Source of the DNA: DIGJ01 sp031553075
Lineage (GTDB): Bacteria > Bacillota > Clostridia > Lachnospirales > Lachnospiraceae
DNA length: 64,000 bases
Direction: 5' to 3'
Assembly: GCA_031553075.1 (NCBI GenBank)
Contig: JAVBLX010000071.1
Span: 1 to 64,000 of the forward strand
In this document: positions 35,050-44,037 of the stretch, piece by piece
Layout of the letters: each line of letters starts with the position of its first letter
Numbering within the stretch: position 1 is the stretch's first letter
The notes under the pieces: model-generated
The model's input: the letters and a program-made list of their open reading frames with translations, nothing else
What the model was told of the DNA's origin: nothing
The model's database searches: none
Position numbers and translations under genes: made by a program

Positions 35050-35502
35050 ATGACCAGTAACCAGGAGTATTTTAAGGAACTGTTAAGAGACCATGGGCTT
35101 AAGGTAACAAACCAGAGAATTGCCATTCTTGAGGTGTTTACCAGACAGCCAGGCGCTCATTTGACAGCGGAAGAGATATACGATTATGTGAGAAAAGACT
35201 ATCCAGAAATAGGATTGGCAACCATATATCGCACGATACAGCTTCTGTCCGAATTACATCTGATTGATAAGATTAATTTGGATGATGGTTATGTGCGGTA
35301 TGAAATGGGAAGTGGCGATGGTATAAATCACCATCATCATCACCTCATATGCCTGAATTGTGGTGCGGTTTTTGCTTTCGGAGAAGACATGCTGGATTCT
35401 CTGGAGGCACATATTGATAAATCTATGGGATTTAAGGTGGTAGACCATGAAGTAAAGCTTTTGGGGTATTGCCGTAAATGCCAGGAGGATAATGACGTAT
35501 AA
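35050..35502 (+). CDS. Fur-family transcriptional regulator
   Basis: 150 aa. Winged helix (GLKVTNQRIAILEVF, GLATIYRTIQLLSELHLI), then a dimer/metal domain with a five-His run and CLNCGAVFAF, plus a second CxxC pair CRKC at the end that binds structural zinc. Start ATG 35050; GTG 35041 is less likely. Whether it senses iron (Fur), peroxide (PerR) or zinc (Zur) cannot be told; its place before RNase J is common in Clostridia. Confidence 0.9.
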   Translation: MTSNQEYFKELLRDHGLKVTNQRIAILEVFTRQPGAHLTAEEIYDYVRKDYPEIGLATIYRTIQLLSELHLIDKINLDDGYVRYEMGSGDGINHHHHHLICLNCGAVFAFGEDMLDSLEAHIDKSMGFKVVDHEVKLLGYCRKCQEDNDV

Positions 35503-35569
35503 GTTAATACAACATAAAATGGATGCACAGGATTCCTGATTTATATAAAATTATGGAGGTGCAATTATT

Positions 35570-37243
35570 TTGAAAAAAGAAAAAAATAGTTCAGGAGCCG
35601 GAGTGAAAATAATTCCTCTTGGCGGCATGGAACAAATTGGAATGAACATCACAGCCTTTGAATATGAGGACAGTATTATTGTGGTGGATTGTGGCTTGTC
35701 CTTTCCGGAGGATGAGATGCTGGGAATCGATTTGGTAATTCCCGATGTTACGTATTTAAAAGAAAATGCAGATAAGGTAAAAGGGTTTGTGATTACCCAT
35801 GGGCATGAAGACCATATTGGAGCCCTGCCTTACGTTATGAAGGAAATCAGTGTTCCTATTTATGCAACCAAGCTTACGATGGGAATCATTGAGAATAAGT
35901 TCAAAGAGCATGATTTATTAAAGAAGACCAAACGAAAGGTCATTAGCTATGGACAGTCCATCAATTTGGGACAGTTTCGAATTGAATTTATCCGGACCAA
36001 TCACAGTATTGCGGATTCCGCAGCGTTGGCGATTTACTCTCCTGCAGGAATTGTGGTTCATACCGGAGACTTTAAGATTGATTATACACCGGTTAATGGA
36101 GACACCATTGACTTACAACGGTTTGCCGAATTAGGGAAAAAGGGTGTGCTGGCACTGCTGGCCGATAGTACCAATGCCATGAAGCCTGGATTTACCATGT
36201 CCGAGCGAACCATTGGGAAGACTTTTGATAATATTTTTGCGGACAATACCAAAAGCCGTATTATTGTGGCAACCTTTGCCTCTAACGTGGACAGGGTACA
36301 GCAGATTATTAATTCGGCAGAAAAGTTTGGCCGAAAAGTGGTTGTGGAAGGTCGAAGTATGGTAAATATTATTACCACGGCCTGTGAGCTTGGCTACATT
36401 AAAATGAAAGAGACTACGCTGATTGATACCGAACAGATGAAGAATTATAAGGATAATCAGTTGGTACTCATTACAACCGGAAGCCAGGGTGAGGCGATGG
36501 CGGCATTGTCACGAATTGCAGCTTCGGTTCATCGGAAGATATCCATTATACCGGGAGATATTGTTATTTTTAGTTCATCTCCGGTACCAGGTAATGAAAA
36601 GTCTGTATCCAAAGTAATCAACGAGCTGGAAATGAAAGGTGCAACCGTTATTTTCCAAAATACTCATGTTTCCGGTCATGCCTGCCAGGAAGAATTAAAA
36701 TTGATTCAGGCACTGGTTAAGCCAAAATATTTTATTCCGGTTCATGGTGAATATCGTTTCTTGAAAACCCATGCGGAGCTGGCACAGGGAATGGGAATTC
36801 CAAAGGAAAATACCTTCTTGCTTACTTCTGGAGATGTATTAGAGCTCAAACAGGAATCGGCAAAGATTGTTGGAAAGGTTCCAGCAAGAGGTATTCTGGT
36901 AGACGGACTGGGCGTTGGCGATGTCGGCAATATTGTATTACGTGACCGCCAGCATTTATCAGAAAACGGACTTATTATTGTAGTTGTTACCTTGGAAAAA
37001 TACAGCAATCAGATTTTATCCGGACCGGACTTAGTATCCAGAGGGTTTGTATATGTAAGAGAATCAGAAAACCTGATGGATGAAGCCAGAATTGTGGTTT
37101 GCGATGCGTTGGAAAAATGCTTTGATCGCAATGTGACGGATTGGGGCAAGATGAAAAATGAAATCAAGGATACCCTCAGTGATTTCATTTGGAAGAAGAC
37201 GAAGCGTAATCCGATGATTCTTCCGATTATTATGGAAATATAG
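35570..37243 (+). CDS. rnj: Ribonuclease J
   Basis: 557 aa. Metallo-beta-lactamase/beta-CASP nuclease: VVDCGLSFPEDEMLGIDLVIP, GFVITHGHEDHIGALPY (metal site), VVHTGDFKID, and the beta-CASP motifs with FIPVHGEYRFLK. RNase J does 5'-3' exonucleolytic and endonucleolytic RNA decay in Gram-positives. TTG 35570 start with GGAGGTGC 10 bases upstream; an alternative start is not obvious. Confidence 0.95.
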   Translation: MKKEKNSSGAGVKIIPLGGMEQIGMNITAFEYEDSIIVVDCGLSFPEDEMLGIDLVIPDVTYLKENADKVKGFVITHGHEDHIGALPYVMKEISVPIYATKLTMGIIENKFKEHDLLKKTKRKVISYGQSINLGQFRIEFIRTNHSIADSAALAIYSPAGIVVHTGDFKIDYTPVNGDTIDLQRFAELGKKGVLALLADSTNAMKPGFTMSERTIGKTFDNIFADNTKSRIIVATFASNVDRVQQIINSAEKFGRKVVVEGRSMVNIITTACELGYIKMKETTLIDTEQMKNYKDNQLVLITTGSQGEAMAALSRIAASVHRKISIIPGDIVIFSSSPVPGNEKSVSKVINELEMKGATVIFQNTHVSGHACQEELKLIQALVKPKYFIPVHGEYRFLKTHAELAQGMGIPKENTFLLTSGDVLELKQESAKIVGKVPARGILVDGLGVGDVGNIVLRDRQHLSENGLIIVVVTLEKYSNQILSGPDLVSRGFVYVRESENLMDEARIVVCDALEKCFDRNVTDWGKMKNEIKDTLSDFIWKKTKRNPMILPIIMEI

Positions 37244-37265
37244 TTTTACGTAGATTAAGTATTAA

Positions 37266-37332
37266 AAAAGATGTATTTTTAGAAAGATTTATTTTAAGAA
37301 AGTTTTATTTTTCAGGAAGATTTATTTTTAAG
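37266..37332 (+). repeat. Four degenerate ~16-bp tandem repeats
   Basis: AAAGATGTATTTTTAG, AAAGATTTATTTTAAG, AAAGTTTTATTTTTCAGG and AAGATTTATTTTTAAG follow each other between the RNase J gene and the mltG-like gene. Confidence 0.6.
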
Positions 37333-37392
37333 TCAGCTTTAATAAAAATGGAGAAAGCTAAATAAAATTGCGTATTTAGTTTTAGAAAAAAA

Positions 37393-37415
37393 GCGTGTCG
37401 CACACGCAGGCGGAG
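37393..37415 (+). promoter_or_regulatory. Hairpin next to ribosome binding site of mltG-like gene
   Basis: GCGTGT CGC ACACGC (perfect 6 bp) followed by AGGCGGAG, seven bases before ATG 37422. Confidence 0.55.
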
Positions 37416-37421
37416 AATGAT

Positions 37422-37835
37422 ATGGAAGTATCCAGACGTGGAAAAATCATACTGGGTTTCATCAGAGGCATTATAAAGATGGCTTTGAATATCTTATTTT
37501 ATGCGGTGGTAGTGATTGCTATTAGCCGGGCTTGCGTGTTTGCGTACGATTTTTCCTATAAAATTTTTGGAGATGTAAGTGTGGAGGCCGAGCCTGGAAA
37601 AGATACACCTATAGAAGTCAAAACGGGTGAAGGCACCATGGTGCTTGCCCAGAAGCTGGAAAATATGGGATTGGTTGAGGATAAATATTCATTTTATGTA
37701 AGAGCCAAGCTCTCCACCGGTTCCAAAAAACCAATTCTTCCTGGGAGCTATCGGTTGAATACTTCGATGAATTATGAAGAAATTATTTATGTTATAACCA
37801 ATGAAAGTGCTCAGGTTATTCCTCTTGAGAACTAG
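37422..37835 (+). CDS. MltG/YceG-like membrane protein, short form without catalytic domain
   Basis: 137 aa from ATG 37422 (CGGAG upstream); a GTG at 37395 lies inside the leader hairpin. One membrane helix (about 19-43) is followed by the LysM-like subdomain of MltG: VKTGEGTMVLAQKLENMGLV and LPGSYRLNTSMNYEEI. The catalytic domain of endolytic transglycosylases is missing; full MltG is about 350 aa. Its place before trmR-trhP equals yrrL (mltG) in Bacillus subtilis, so this seems a reduced version used in place of full MltG. Confidence 0.75.
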   Translation: MEVSRRGKIILGFIRGIIKMALNILFYAVVVIAISRACVFAYDFSYKIFGDVSVEAEPGKDTPIEVKTGEGTMVLAQKLENMGLVEDKYSFYVRAKLSTGSKKPILPGSYRLNTSMNYEEIIYVITNESAQVIPLEN

Positions 37836-37941
37836 TACATCGAGGAATAAATAAGTATTGGAAGACAAGTGAAATGAATGTACTCTTTGATTAAGCTGCC
37901 AAGTCGGCAGGCGGGAGCAAGTAATTTGTGGGAGCAAAAAG

Positions 37942-38604
37942 ATGATTACCAACGAACGAATTGAAAGCTTTATTGAATCATTGGAGGCAGAATTGCCTCC
38001 TTTGTTGCGCATAATTGAAAAAAAAGCACTGGCAGAAGAGGTGCCTATTATTAAGAAACCGACCAGGAATCTCCTGCGATTTCTGATTCGTCAGAATAAA
38101 CCGCAGCGGATTTTGGAAGTGGGAACCGCGGTGGGATTTTCTGCGCTTCTGATGAGTCAGTATCTCCCAGAAGGTGGTACGATTACTACGATTGAAAAAG
38201 TGCCCAAGCGGATAGAAGAAGCAGGGAAAAATTTTGAAAAGGCAGATACCGGTGCAAGGATTCGACTGCTGGAAGGCGATGCAGAAGTGGTACTTCGAGA
38301 ATTAAAGGATAAGGGAGAAACCTTTGACTTTATTTTCATGGATGCGGCCAAAGGACAATATATGAATTTCCTGCCGGATGTGACTGCTATGCTTGTGAAT
38401 GGCGGACTTCTTGTGTCTGATAATGTATTACAGGAGGGCGACATTGTCGAATCTCGTTATGCAATAACCAGGCGTGATCGTACCATTCATTCCCGTATGA
38501 GAGAATATTTGTATACGCTCACCCATGACGAAATATTTGATACGGTGATTTTGCCGGTTGGAGATGGTGTAACTCTTAGCACAAAGTGCCAGCATATGGA
38601 ATAA
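37942..38604 (+). CDS. trmR: tRNA 5-hydroxyuridine methyltransferase TrmR
   Basis: 220 aa. Class I O-methyltransferase: ILEVGTAVGFSALLMSQYL (SAM site), FDFIFMDAAKGQYMNFL and VSDNVLQEGDI. TrmR (YrrM) methylates ho5U34 to mo5U34 in tRNA; the hydroxyl is made by TrhP, encoded next. Start ATG 37942 with GGGAG at 37930-37934; a second GGGAG and a CTGCC..GGCAG hairpin lie just upstream. Confidence 0.9.
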   Translation: MITNERIESFIESLEAELPPLLRIIEKKALAEEVPIIKKPTRNLLRFLIRQNKPQRILEVGTAVGFSALLMSQYLPEGGTITTIEKVPKRIEEAGKNFEKADTGARIRLLEGDAEVVLRELKDKGETFDFIFMDAAKGQYMNFLPDVTAMLVNGGLLVSDNVLQEGDIVESRYAITRRDRTIHSRMREYLYTLTHDEIFDTVILPVGDGVTLSTKCQHME

Positions 38605-38636
38605 ATAAAGGCTATCCGATTAAGAAAGGTGATATG

Positions 38637-39866
38637 ATGAGACAAAAACCGGAATTATTGATTCCTTCCAGCAATCTGGAAGTATTAAAGGTAGCTGTGA
38701 CTTATGGAGCAGATGCGATTTATATTGGTGGTGATATGTATGGACTGCGGGCAAAAGCGAAGAATTTTTCCCTGGAAGACATGAAAGAAGGGATTGAATT
38801 TGCTCACAACCATGGTAAGAAGGTTTATGTGACTGCGAATATTACTGCGCATAATCGAGACTTAAAAGGAATCCGTGGGTATTTTCAGGAGCTGAAGGAA
38901 ATAAAGCCGGATGCCCTGATTATTTCCGACCCAGGTGTCTTTCAAATCGCAAAAGAAGTTTGCCCGGAGATTGATGTCCATATCAGCACCCAGGCCAATA
39001 ATACAAACTATAGTACATTTAATTTCTGGCATCAGATGGGGGCAACCCGGGTGGTGACAGCCAGAGAATTATCCATGGAGGAAATCGGTGAAATCCGTAA
39101 AAATATTCCCGATGAGCTGGAGATTGAAACCTTTATCCATGGAGCCATGTGTATTTCTTATTCCGGAAGATGTCTTTTGAGCAATTATTTTACCGGGCGA
39201 GATGCCAATTTGGGTGCCTGTACCCATCCCTGCCGTTGGAAATACTACATTATGGAGGAAAATCGTCCTGGCGAGTATCTTCCGGTGGAGGAAAATGAAC
39301 GGGGAACCTATATTTTCAACTCCAAAGATCTGTGTATGATTGATCATATCCCGGATATTGTTAATGCGGGAATCGATAGTCTGAAAATTGAAGGAAGAAT
39401 GAAAACCGCCCTTTATGTAGCGGTCGTTGCTCGTACCTATCGTCAGGCCATCGATGATTATTTTGATGACCCGATCAAGTATATGGAGCGAATGCCTTAT
39501 TATCGGGAGGAAATCTCTAAATGTACGTACCGCCAGTTTACCACTGGATTTTTCTATGGACCGACAACCTATGAAACTCAAATTTATGATAATAATACCT
39601 ACGTGAAGGAATATACTTATTTGGGAATTGTAGGTGAAGAGAGAGAAGATGGCTATTATGAGATGGAACAGCGAAATAAATTTTCGGTTGGGGAGACACT
39701 TGAAATCATGAAGCCATCCGGAGAAAATCGTTTAGTGACCGTAAAGGCAATTTTGGATAAAGAAGGAAATGCAATGGAAAGCTGTCCTCATCCACAGCAG
39801 AAACTATTTGTCGATTTTGGTGTTAAGCTTGATGAATTTGATTTATTGAGAAGAAAAGAAGCGTAG
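38637..39866 (+). CDS. trhP: U32-family tRNA hydroxylation protein TrhP
   Basis: 409 aa. Peptidase U32 family: ELLIPSSNLEVLKVAVTYGADAIY start, GRCLLSNYFTGRDANLGAC followed by THPCRWKYY (conserved Cys), and IDSLKIEGRMK. TrhP proteins make 5-hydroxyuridine at tRNA position 34 from prephenate. Adjacent trmR completes the mo5U pathway. Only one U32 gene is here, where B. subtilis has two (yrrN, yrrO). GAAAGGTGA precedes ATG 38637. Confidence 0.88.
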   Translation: MRQKPELLIPSSNLEVLKVAVTYGADAIYIGGDMYGLRAKAKNFSLEDMKEGIEFAHNHGKKVYVTANITAHNRDLKGIRGYFQELKEIKPDALIISDPGVFQIAKEVCPEIDVHISTQANNTNYSTFNFWHQMGATRVVTARELSMEEIGEIRKNIPDELEIETFIHGAMCISYSGRCLLSNYFTGRDANLGACTHPCRWKYYIMEENRPGEYLPVEENERGTYIFNSKDLCMIDHIPDIVNAGIDSLKIEGRMKTALYVAVVARTYRQAIDDYFDDPIKYMERMPYYREEISKCTYRQFTTGFFYGPTTYETQIYDNNTYVKEYTYLGIVGEEREDGYYEMEQRNKFSVGETLEIMKPSGENRLVTVKAILDKEGNAMESCPHPQQKLFVDFGVKLDEFDLLRRKEA

Positions 39867-39919
39867 AAATTGCTTTGGTTTAAAAAAGTTTAAGAGCCCC
39901 AGTATGGGAATCTCGACAA

Positions 39920-40387
39920 TTAGTTGGTCGAAGATTTCTGTAATGAGGCTTTTTGTTTGTCAAAAAGCAAATTCACGCAAAAGCCAATCAGCACCAATAA
40001 GCCGCCTAAAAACTGTTTCAAGGAAAAGCTGCCGGAGGATAGAATATCAATTAACAGCCCGGCAAACAATTGTCCCAGGAACATTAAAAGGGTCACATAA
40101 AAGGCAGATATTTTAACGACAACAGCATTGGAAAGAAAAACGGCTACGGTTCCGAGGATTCCACCCAGATAAATCCAGAGACTGGAGGGTTTATAAAGAA
40201 ATTGAAAGGAGTCAAATTCATTTCTTCCCAGGAGAGGGAGTACTAAGATTGCCACAATCAGTCCAACCAGATAGTTATAAAAGGTTCCGGTTAACAGGGA
40301 TGTATGGCTGGAAAGCTTTCCGTTAATGGTCCGGGAAATAACAATGGTGCCTCCCGCCAGTAAAGATACAACAACAGGTACAAGCAT
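39920..40387 (-). CDS. YdcZ/DUF606 DMT-type transporter subunit, second gene
   Basis: 155 aa, five predicted membrane helices (GTFYNYLVGLIVAILVLPLL, GILGTVAVFLSNAVVVKI and others). The C-terminus is short and basic. DUF606 proteins occur as tandem pairs and probably form a heterodimeric exporter in the drug/metabolite superfamily. Its partner starts 13 bp upstream on the same strand. A short hairpin at about 39909-39941 (AATCTCGAC..GTCGAAGATT) overlaps the stop. Confidence 0.85.
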   Translation of the reverse strand: MLVPVVVSLLAGGTIVISRTINGKLSSHTSLLTGTFYNYLVGLIVAILVLPLLGRNEFDSFQFLYKPSSLWIYLGGILGTVAVFLSNAVVVKISAFYVTLLMFLGQLFAGLLIDILSSGSFSLKQFLGGLLVLIGFCVNLLFDKQKASLQKSSTN

Positions 40388-40400
40388 AATAATTTACCTC

Positions 40401-40838
40401 CTATGGTGTCATTAACAGGATGATTCCACCTAAAATAATGGAATATCCAATCAGTTTTTTGGTGTCAAAGGGTTGCTTTGGCATTTCAAACAAACCCCAT
40501 TGGTCAATGGCAATGGAAGTAAGACTTTGTCCCAATAAACCCAAGGCCAGGATAGCCGAAATACTGATTTTACCAAAAGCAACATTATTGAAAATAGTAG
40601 TACCAAATCCGATGGCACCACCGGTATACCAGATTAGTGGAAGAATCCGTTTCCGAGTAAAGAGGTCTTTGGGAATGGGTTCTTTTTTTAGGATAAAGGC
40701 GCCAATGAGGACGATAAGCCCAGAGATATGGATAATAACAGTTGCGGTATATAAGCCATAATGAGCAGTTAGGCTTCCATTAATGGCAATCATAATGGCA
40801 ACTAGAATGCCGGTCAGAACGGTTAAAAAATAAAACAT
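40401..40838 (-). CDS. YdcZ/DUF606 DMT-type transporter subunit, first gene
   Basis: 145 aa, five membrane helices, same family as the next gene (start MFYFLTVLTGILVAIMIAIN). The ATG follows GGAGGAGAC on the minus strand. Divergent from the Crp/Fnr regulator at 40982, an arrangement typical of yeiL-linked DUF606 pairs; the regulator probably controls both. Substrate unknown. Confidence 0.85.
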   Translation of the reverse strand: MFYFLTVLTGILVAIMIAINGSLTAHYGLYTATVIIHISGLIVLIGAFILKKEPIPKDLFTRKRILPLIWYTGGAIGFGTTIFNNVAFGKISISAILALGLLGQSLTSIAIDQWGLFEMPKQPFDTKKLIGYSIILGGIILLMTP

Positions 40839-40981
40839 AAAGTCTCCTCCATGTGGATTTTTTCTTTATTGTAGTATAGAATAAGAGAATACAGGTATGA
40901 CATATGTCATACTGGAAAATAATATAATATATATGAGAAGAAAATATAAAAATATATTACAGAAAGGAAAATATAGCATAA

Positions 40982-41650
40982 ATGAAAAGAGAAAAGCTTA
41001 CAAAAGAAAAAAGTGAAATATTATATGACTATGGTTTTTCAGAACAAATAATAGAAACTGCGGTACTCCTCCAATATGAGAAAGGAGAATACATCTGTAA
41101 GGAGGCAGAAAAGATTGTATATCTCCAGGCTGTGTTATCAGGGGAGAGCAAGGTTTGTCTTACGACGGCAGACGGAAAAACTATTTTATTGGGTTTTGGT
41201 AAGTCAGGAGATCTAATGGGCGATTTGGAGATTATTACAAAAGAAATCTGGACCAGTAATGTAATTGCTCTGACTAAGGTAGAGTGTGTAGGAATTCCTC
41301 TTAGTCAATGTAAAAAAGAGCTGATTCAGAACGTGCCATTTCTTCATTTGCTTGTAAGAGGTCTGGCTGATAAACTGGACAAAAGCTCCCGTCATATTGT
41401 GATGAATTCATTATATACCTTGGAAAATCGGCTTTGTGCTTATATGGATGTGGTGAACCTGGATGGAGTCTTTCGGGAAAATCTTACGGAAACAGCTGAA
41501 CTTCTGGGAACCAGCTATCGTCACCTGCTTCGGACATTGAGCTCTTTAATCGAAGATGGTGTGATAAAAAGATGTTCGGCTAGAGAATATCAGATTGAAC
41601 AGCGTGAGGAAATAAAAAGGCGGGCAAAGGATTGCTTTATGGTTCGATAA
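40982..41650 (+). CDS. Crp/Fnr-family regulator (YeiL-like)
   Basis: 222 aa. N-terminal cNMP-binding-type beta barrel (KGEYICKEAEKIVYLQAVLS, LGFGKSGDLMGDLEI) and C-terminal winged helix (ETAELLGTSYRHLLRTLSSL). No cysteine pattern for an iron-sulfur cluster is evident at the N-terminus. GAAAGGAAAAT precedes the start. Faces the DUF606 pair. Confidence 0.85.
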   Translation: MKREKLTKEKSEILYDYGFSEQIIETAVLLQYEKGEYICKEAEKIVYLQAVLSGESKVCLTTADGKTILLGFGKSGDLMGDLEIITKEIWTSNVIALTKVECVGIPLSQCKKELIQNVPFLHLLVRGLADKLDKSSRHIVMNSLYTLENRLCAYMDVVNLDGVFRENLTETAELLGTSYRHLLRTLSSLIEDGVIKRCSAREYQIEQREEIKRRAKDCFMVR

Positions 41651-41800
41651 AGTTAATCATTCGGATAAAGCAAAAGCATTACATTAGAAGATATAAGGTC
41701 AGAATGAACTTGTCAAAGAAAAAGAAAAAAGGGTGGAAAGGCACGAAAGATGGCACCGGGGCATAGACTATAAAAAAGCGTTTATGTTGGGGTGCTTATT

Positions 41801-42427
41801 TTGAAATCTTTTCCGAAACCGCTAAGCACCAAGGAAGAGCAGGAGTATCTGATACAATTAAAGGCGGGGAGCAAAGAGGCAAGAGATGTCCTGATTGAAC
41901 GAAATCTGCGTCTGGTTGCTCACATAGTAAAAAAATATAGTACCATTGACAAGGAGACAGATGATTTGATTTCCATAGGGACCATAGGACTAATCAAGGC
42001 AATTGACAGCTTTGATATGGATAAAGGAATCAGATTAGCAACGTATGCCTCAAGATGCATTGATAATGAGCTTTTAATGCTTTTAAGAAGCGGAAAAAAG
42101 CAGGGACGGGAAGTTTACTTATATGAGCCAATTGGAGCAGACAAGGAAGGAAATGAAATCAGCCTTCTGGATGTGATTGAAACAGAGGAAGAGGATATTG
42201 TTTCTTTGATGGAGCTGAAAGAGAACATAAAGAAAATGTATCACCATTTGGAAAGAGTATTGGATGAACGAGAGAAGAAAATTATCTATATGCGATATGG
42301 ATTGATTGGCGGACGGGAGATTACCCAGCGTGAGATTGCGTCTCAGATGGAAATCAGCCGAAGCTACGTGTCGAGAATTGAGAAAAAAGCACTGAAGAAG
42401 TTGCTTAAGGCAATGACGGAGTTTTAA
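41801..42427 (+). CDS. sigK: Sporulation sigma factor SigK
   Basis: 208 aa from TTG 41801 (GGGGTG 6 bases upstream; GTG 41792 is possible). Sigma-70 regions 2 and 4 are complete: NLRLVAHIVKKYS, DLISIGTIGLIKAIDSFD, RLATYASRCIDNELLM and SQMEISRSYVSRIEKKA. High similarity to B. subtilis SigK. The gene is whole: no skin-type intervening element. SigK drives late mother-cell genes. Little or no N-terminal pro-sequence precedes KSFPKPLS, so activity may be controlled without pro-peptide cleavage. Confidence 0.92.
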   Translation: MKSFPKPLSTKEEQEYLIQLKAGSKEARDVLIERNLRLVAHIVKKYSTIDKETDDLISIGTIGLIKAIDSFDMDKGIRLATYASRCIDNELLMLLRSGKKQGREVYLYEPIGADKEGNEISLLDVIETEEEDIVSLMELKENIKKMYHHLERVLDEREKKIIYMRYGLIGGREITQREIASQMEISRSYVSRIEKKALKKLLKAMTEF

Positions 42428-42452
42428 AGGGTGCTGAAGGTAAAGGTGTAAA

Positions 42453-42487
42453 AGGCTAAGATGACCATTGTGCGGGAATCTTAGCCT
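42453..42487 (+). terminator. Hairpin after sigK
   Basis: AGGCTAAGAT pairs perfectly with ATCTTAGCCT (10 bp, 15-base loop). The T run is weak. Confidence 0.5.
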
Positions 42488-42560
42488 AAATCTTTGAAAA
42501 GCGCTTTACGGAGATTGCCTTTGCACATCAGGAAGCTGACGTGCTATAATATTATTCTGA

Positions 42561-42785
42561 CCGTCCAGAGCTACATATGTCTGGTTGCCATTAAAACGCA
42601 TCGGAGAAGGTGGAATGCCTGAAAAGGCACTTCTAATTGATACAGCATTTGGACTAGGCGATATCAAAGGATTGGCAGATTATTTATCAGGTGGTAAAGA
42701 GCTGGTTGTAGTGAATACTCGTCCCCACCCAGATCATGGGTTTGGCAACCACGGGAAGGGGAAAATTATACAGAACGTCGTTTGA
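42561..42785 (+). pseudogene. Metallo-beta-lactamase-fold hydrolase fragment
   Basis: The frame reads EKALLIDTAFGLGDIKGLAD then GGKELVVVNTRPHPDHGFGNHG: the N-terminal part of an MBL-fold hydrolase with its metal motif changed from HxHxDH to RPHPDH. It has no proper start region and breaks off where the LacI gene ends on the other strand, overlapping its last 20 bases. The insertion of the sugar island probably cut it. Confidence 0.75.
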
Positions 42786-43770
42786 CCAGCGAAGTTGAAA
42801 CTTCAATTTTCACCGGTGTAAAACCTTTCTGATGAATCACATCAATTAATCTCTTTGCTGCCATCTCTCCCATATATTGCTTCGGAACATGAATGGTAGT
42901 CAGTGCAGGATCAATATAGCTGCTAATTGGCAGGTTATCGAAACCAATGATTTTAATATCATCGGGAATTCGATAACCTTTTTTTTGTAAAGCTTTAATC
43001 GCTCCTACTGCAATCAAATCATTGTCGGCAAAGTAGCAGACAGCAAGTTCTTCCTCTTTTTCCAACAGGTTCAGCATGTCAGCACAGGCACCCTCGATGG
43101 ATGGGGTCAAGTGATGGACGATCGATTTGGAAGAGGACATGCCGTGGTGGCGGACAGCCTTATAAAATCCATCGGCCCGTTCTTCAAAGTTGCTGATGGA
43201 ATAGGAAGAATGGAGATATCCTGGCTGCTTTTTGGTGTGTGCTATTAAAAAGTCGGTCGCCAGGAAAGCACCTTGAACATTATTGATTAAGATACAGTCA
43301 TGCTGGATGGAGTCAAAGTATACATCTAAAAGTACCAATGGGATTTTAAGTGTGGAAAAAGGTGCAAAATCGCCGGCATGCATTTCCGTACCCAAAAGAA
43401 GAATCCCCACACAATCAGAATAGATAATGCTTTCTAATTGCCTTTCAATATCGTCCCGTTCATAAAAATAGTGGATGGTAAGCTTATAGCCTGCTTCTTT
43501 GCACCCGGCTTCAATGCCCTCAGATAATTGTGAAAAGAAGGGGGTGTCAGCGACGACTGCACCATGTTTTCGATAAATAATAAAATGAATACTTCCAGTA
43601 ACGGGATGTTTTTCCGCGATTCTTGCAAAGTCGTAGCCGTGTTTTTCAGCGGCTTCTAAAACCATATTTCGGGTCTGAGTGCTGACTCCGGGCTTATGAT
43701 TTAATGCCATGGAGACAGCTGCTTCGGATAAATTCAGTTTTTTTGCCAGTTCTTTTGCTGTGATTGCCAT
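42766..43770 (-). CDS. LacI-family regulator, divergent from isomerase operon
   Basis: 334 aa. N-terminal LacI helix-turn-helix (AITAKELAKKLNLSEAAVSM, ALNHKPGVS) and periplasmic-binding-like effector domain with IPDDIKIIGFDNLPISSYI. ATG at 43770 follows GTGAGG on the minus strand; a GTG at 43782 is the alternative. It faces the isomerase gene across a 267-bp spacer and likely controls that operon. Sugar ligand unknown. Confidence 0.88.
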   Translation of the reverse strand: MAITAKELAKKLNLSEAAVSMALNHKPGVSTQTRNMVLEAAEKHGYDFARIAEKHPVTGSIHFIIYRKHGAVVADTPFFSQLSEGIEAGCKEAGYKLTIHYFYERDDIERQLESIIYSDCVGILLLGTEMHAGDFAPFSTLKIPLVLLDVYFDSIQHDCILINNVQGAFLATDFLIAHTKKQPGYLHSSYSISNFEERADGFYKAVRHHGMSSSKSIVHHLTPSIEGACADMLNLLEKEEELAVCYFADNDLIAVGAIKALQKKGYRIPDDIKIIGFDNLPISSYIDPALTTIHVPKQYMGEMAAKRLIDVIHQKGFTPVKIEVSTSLVKRRSV

Positions 43771-43848
43771 AGGATACCTCACTTAAGGTTTATTTGAATA
43801 AGTAATTTTGTAAATTATTATAAATTAGCATGTGAACATTTGCAAGGA

Positions 43849-43878
43849 TTAAGTTAAAATTAAGTAAATTAGACTTAA
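43849..43878. promoter_or_regulatory. Possible operator in the LacI-isomerase spacer
   Basis: TTAAGT at 43849-43854 and ACTTAA at 43873-43878 form an inverted pair in an AT-rich context. This is weak evidence for a regulator site. Confidence 0.25.
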
Positions 43879-43930
43879 CAATGCGTTGCTATTAAGCTTC
43901 TTCAAATTTATAATCAAATCAGAAAGATAA

Positions 43931-44031
43931 CCTTGATTTCAGGTGCGCTAAAGCGCATAGACAGGAGTTCAGTGTAAAAGTAAATTTTACACATCTTGAT
44001 TTTAAGGTGCGCCGTAGCGCACAGATAGGAG
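43931..44031 (+). promoter_or_regulatory. Duplicated hairpin-plus-ribosome-binding-site leader
   Basis: Two similar blocks stand in tandem. Block 1: CTTGATTTCAGG, hairpin TGCGC TAAA GCGCA (43944-43957), CAGGAG, then GTG directly followed by TAA (43974 region). Block 2: CTTGATTTTAAGG, hairpin GTGCGC CGTA GCGCAC (44007-44022), then AGGAG and the real ATG 44038. Between them GTGTAAAA pairs with TTTTACAC (43972-43992). Confidence 0.55.
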
Positions 44032-44037
44032 TTTAAC

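Noticed and set aside
41792..42427. skin-type element interrupting sigK
   Set aside because: The sigK frame is continuous from region 2 to region 4.
43771..44037. Known riboswitch class before the isomerase gene
   Set aside because: The hairpins are short and do not match any aptamer pattern I know; described instead as a duplicated leader.
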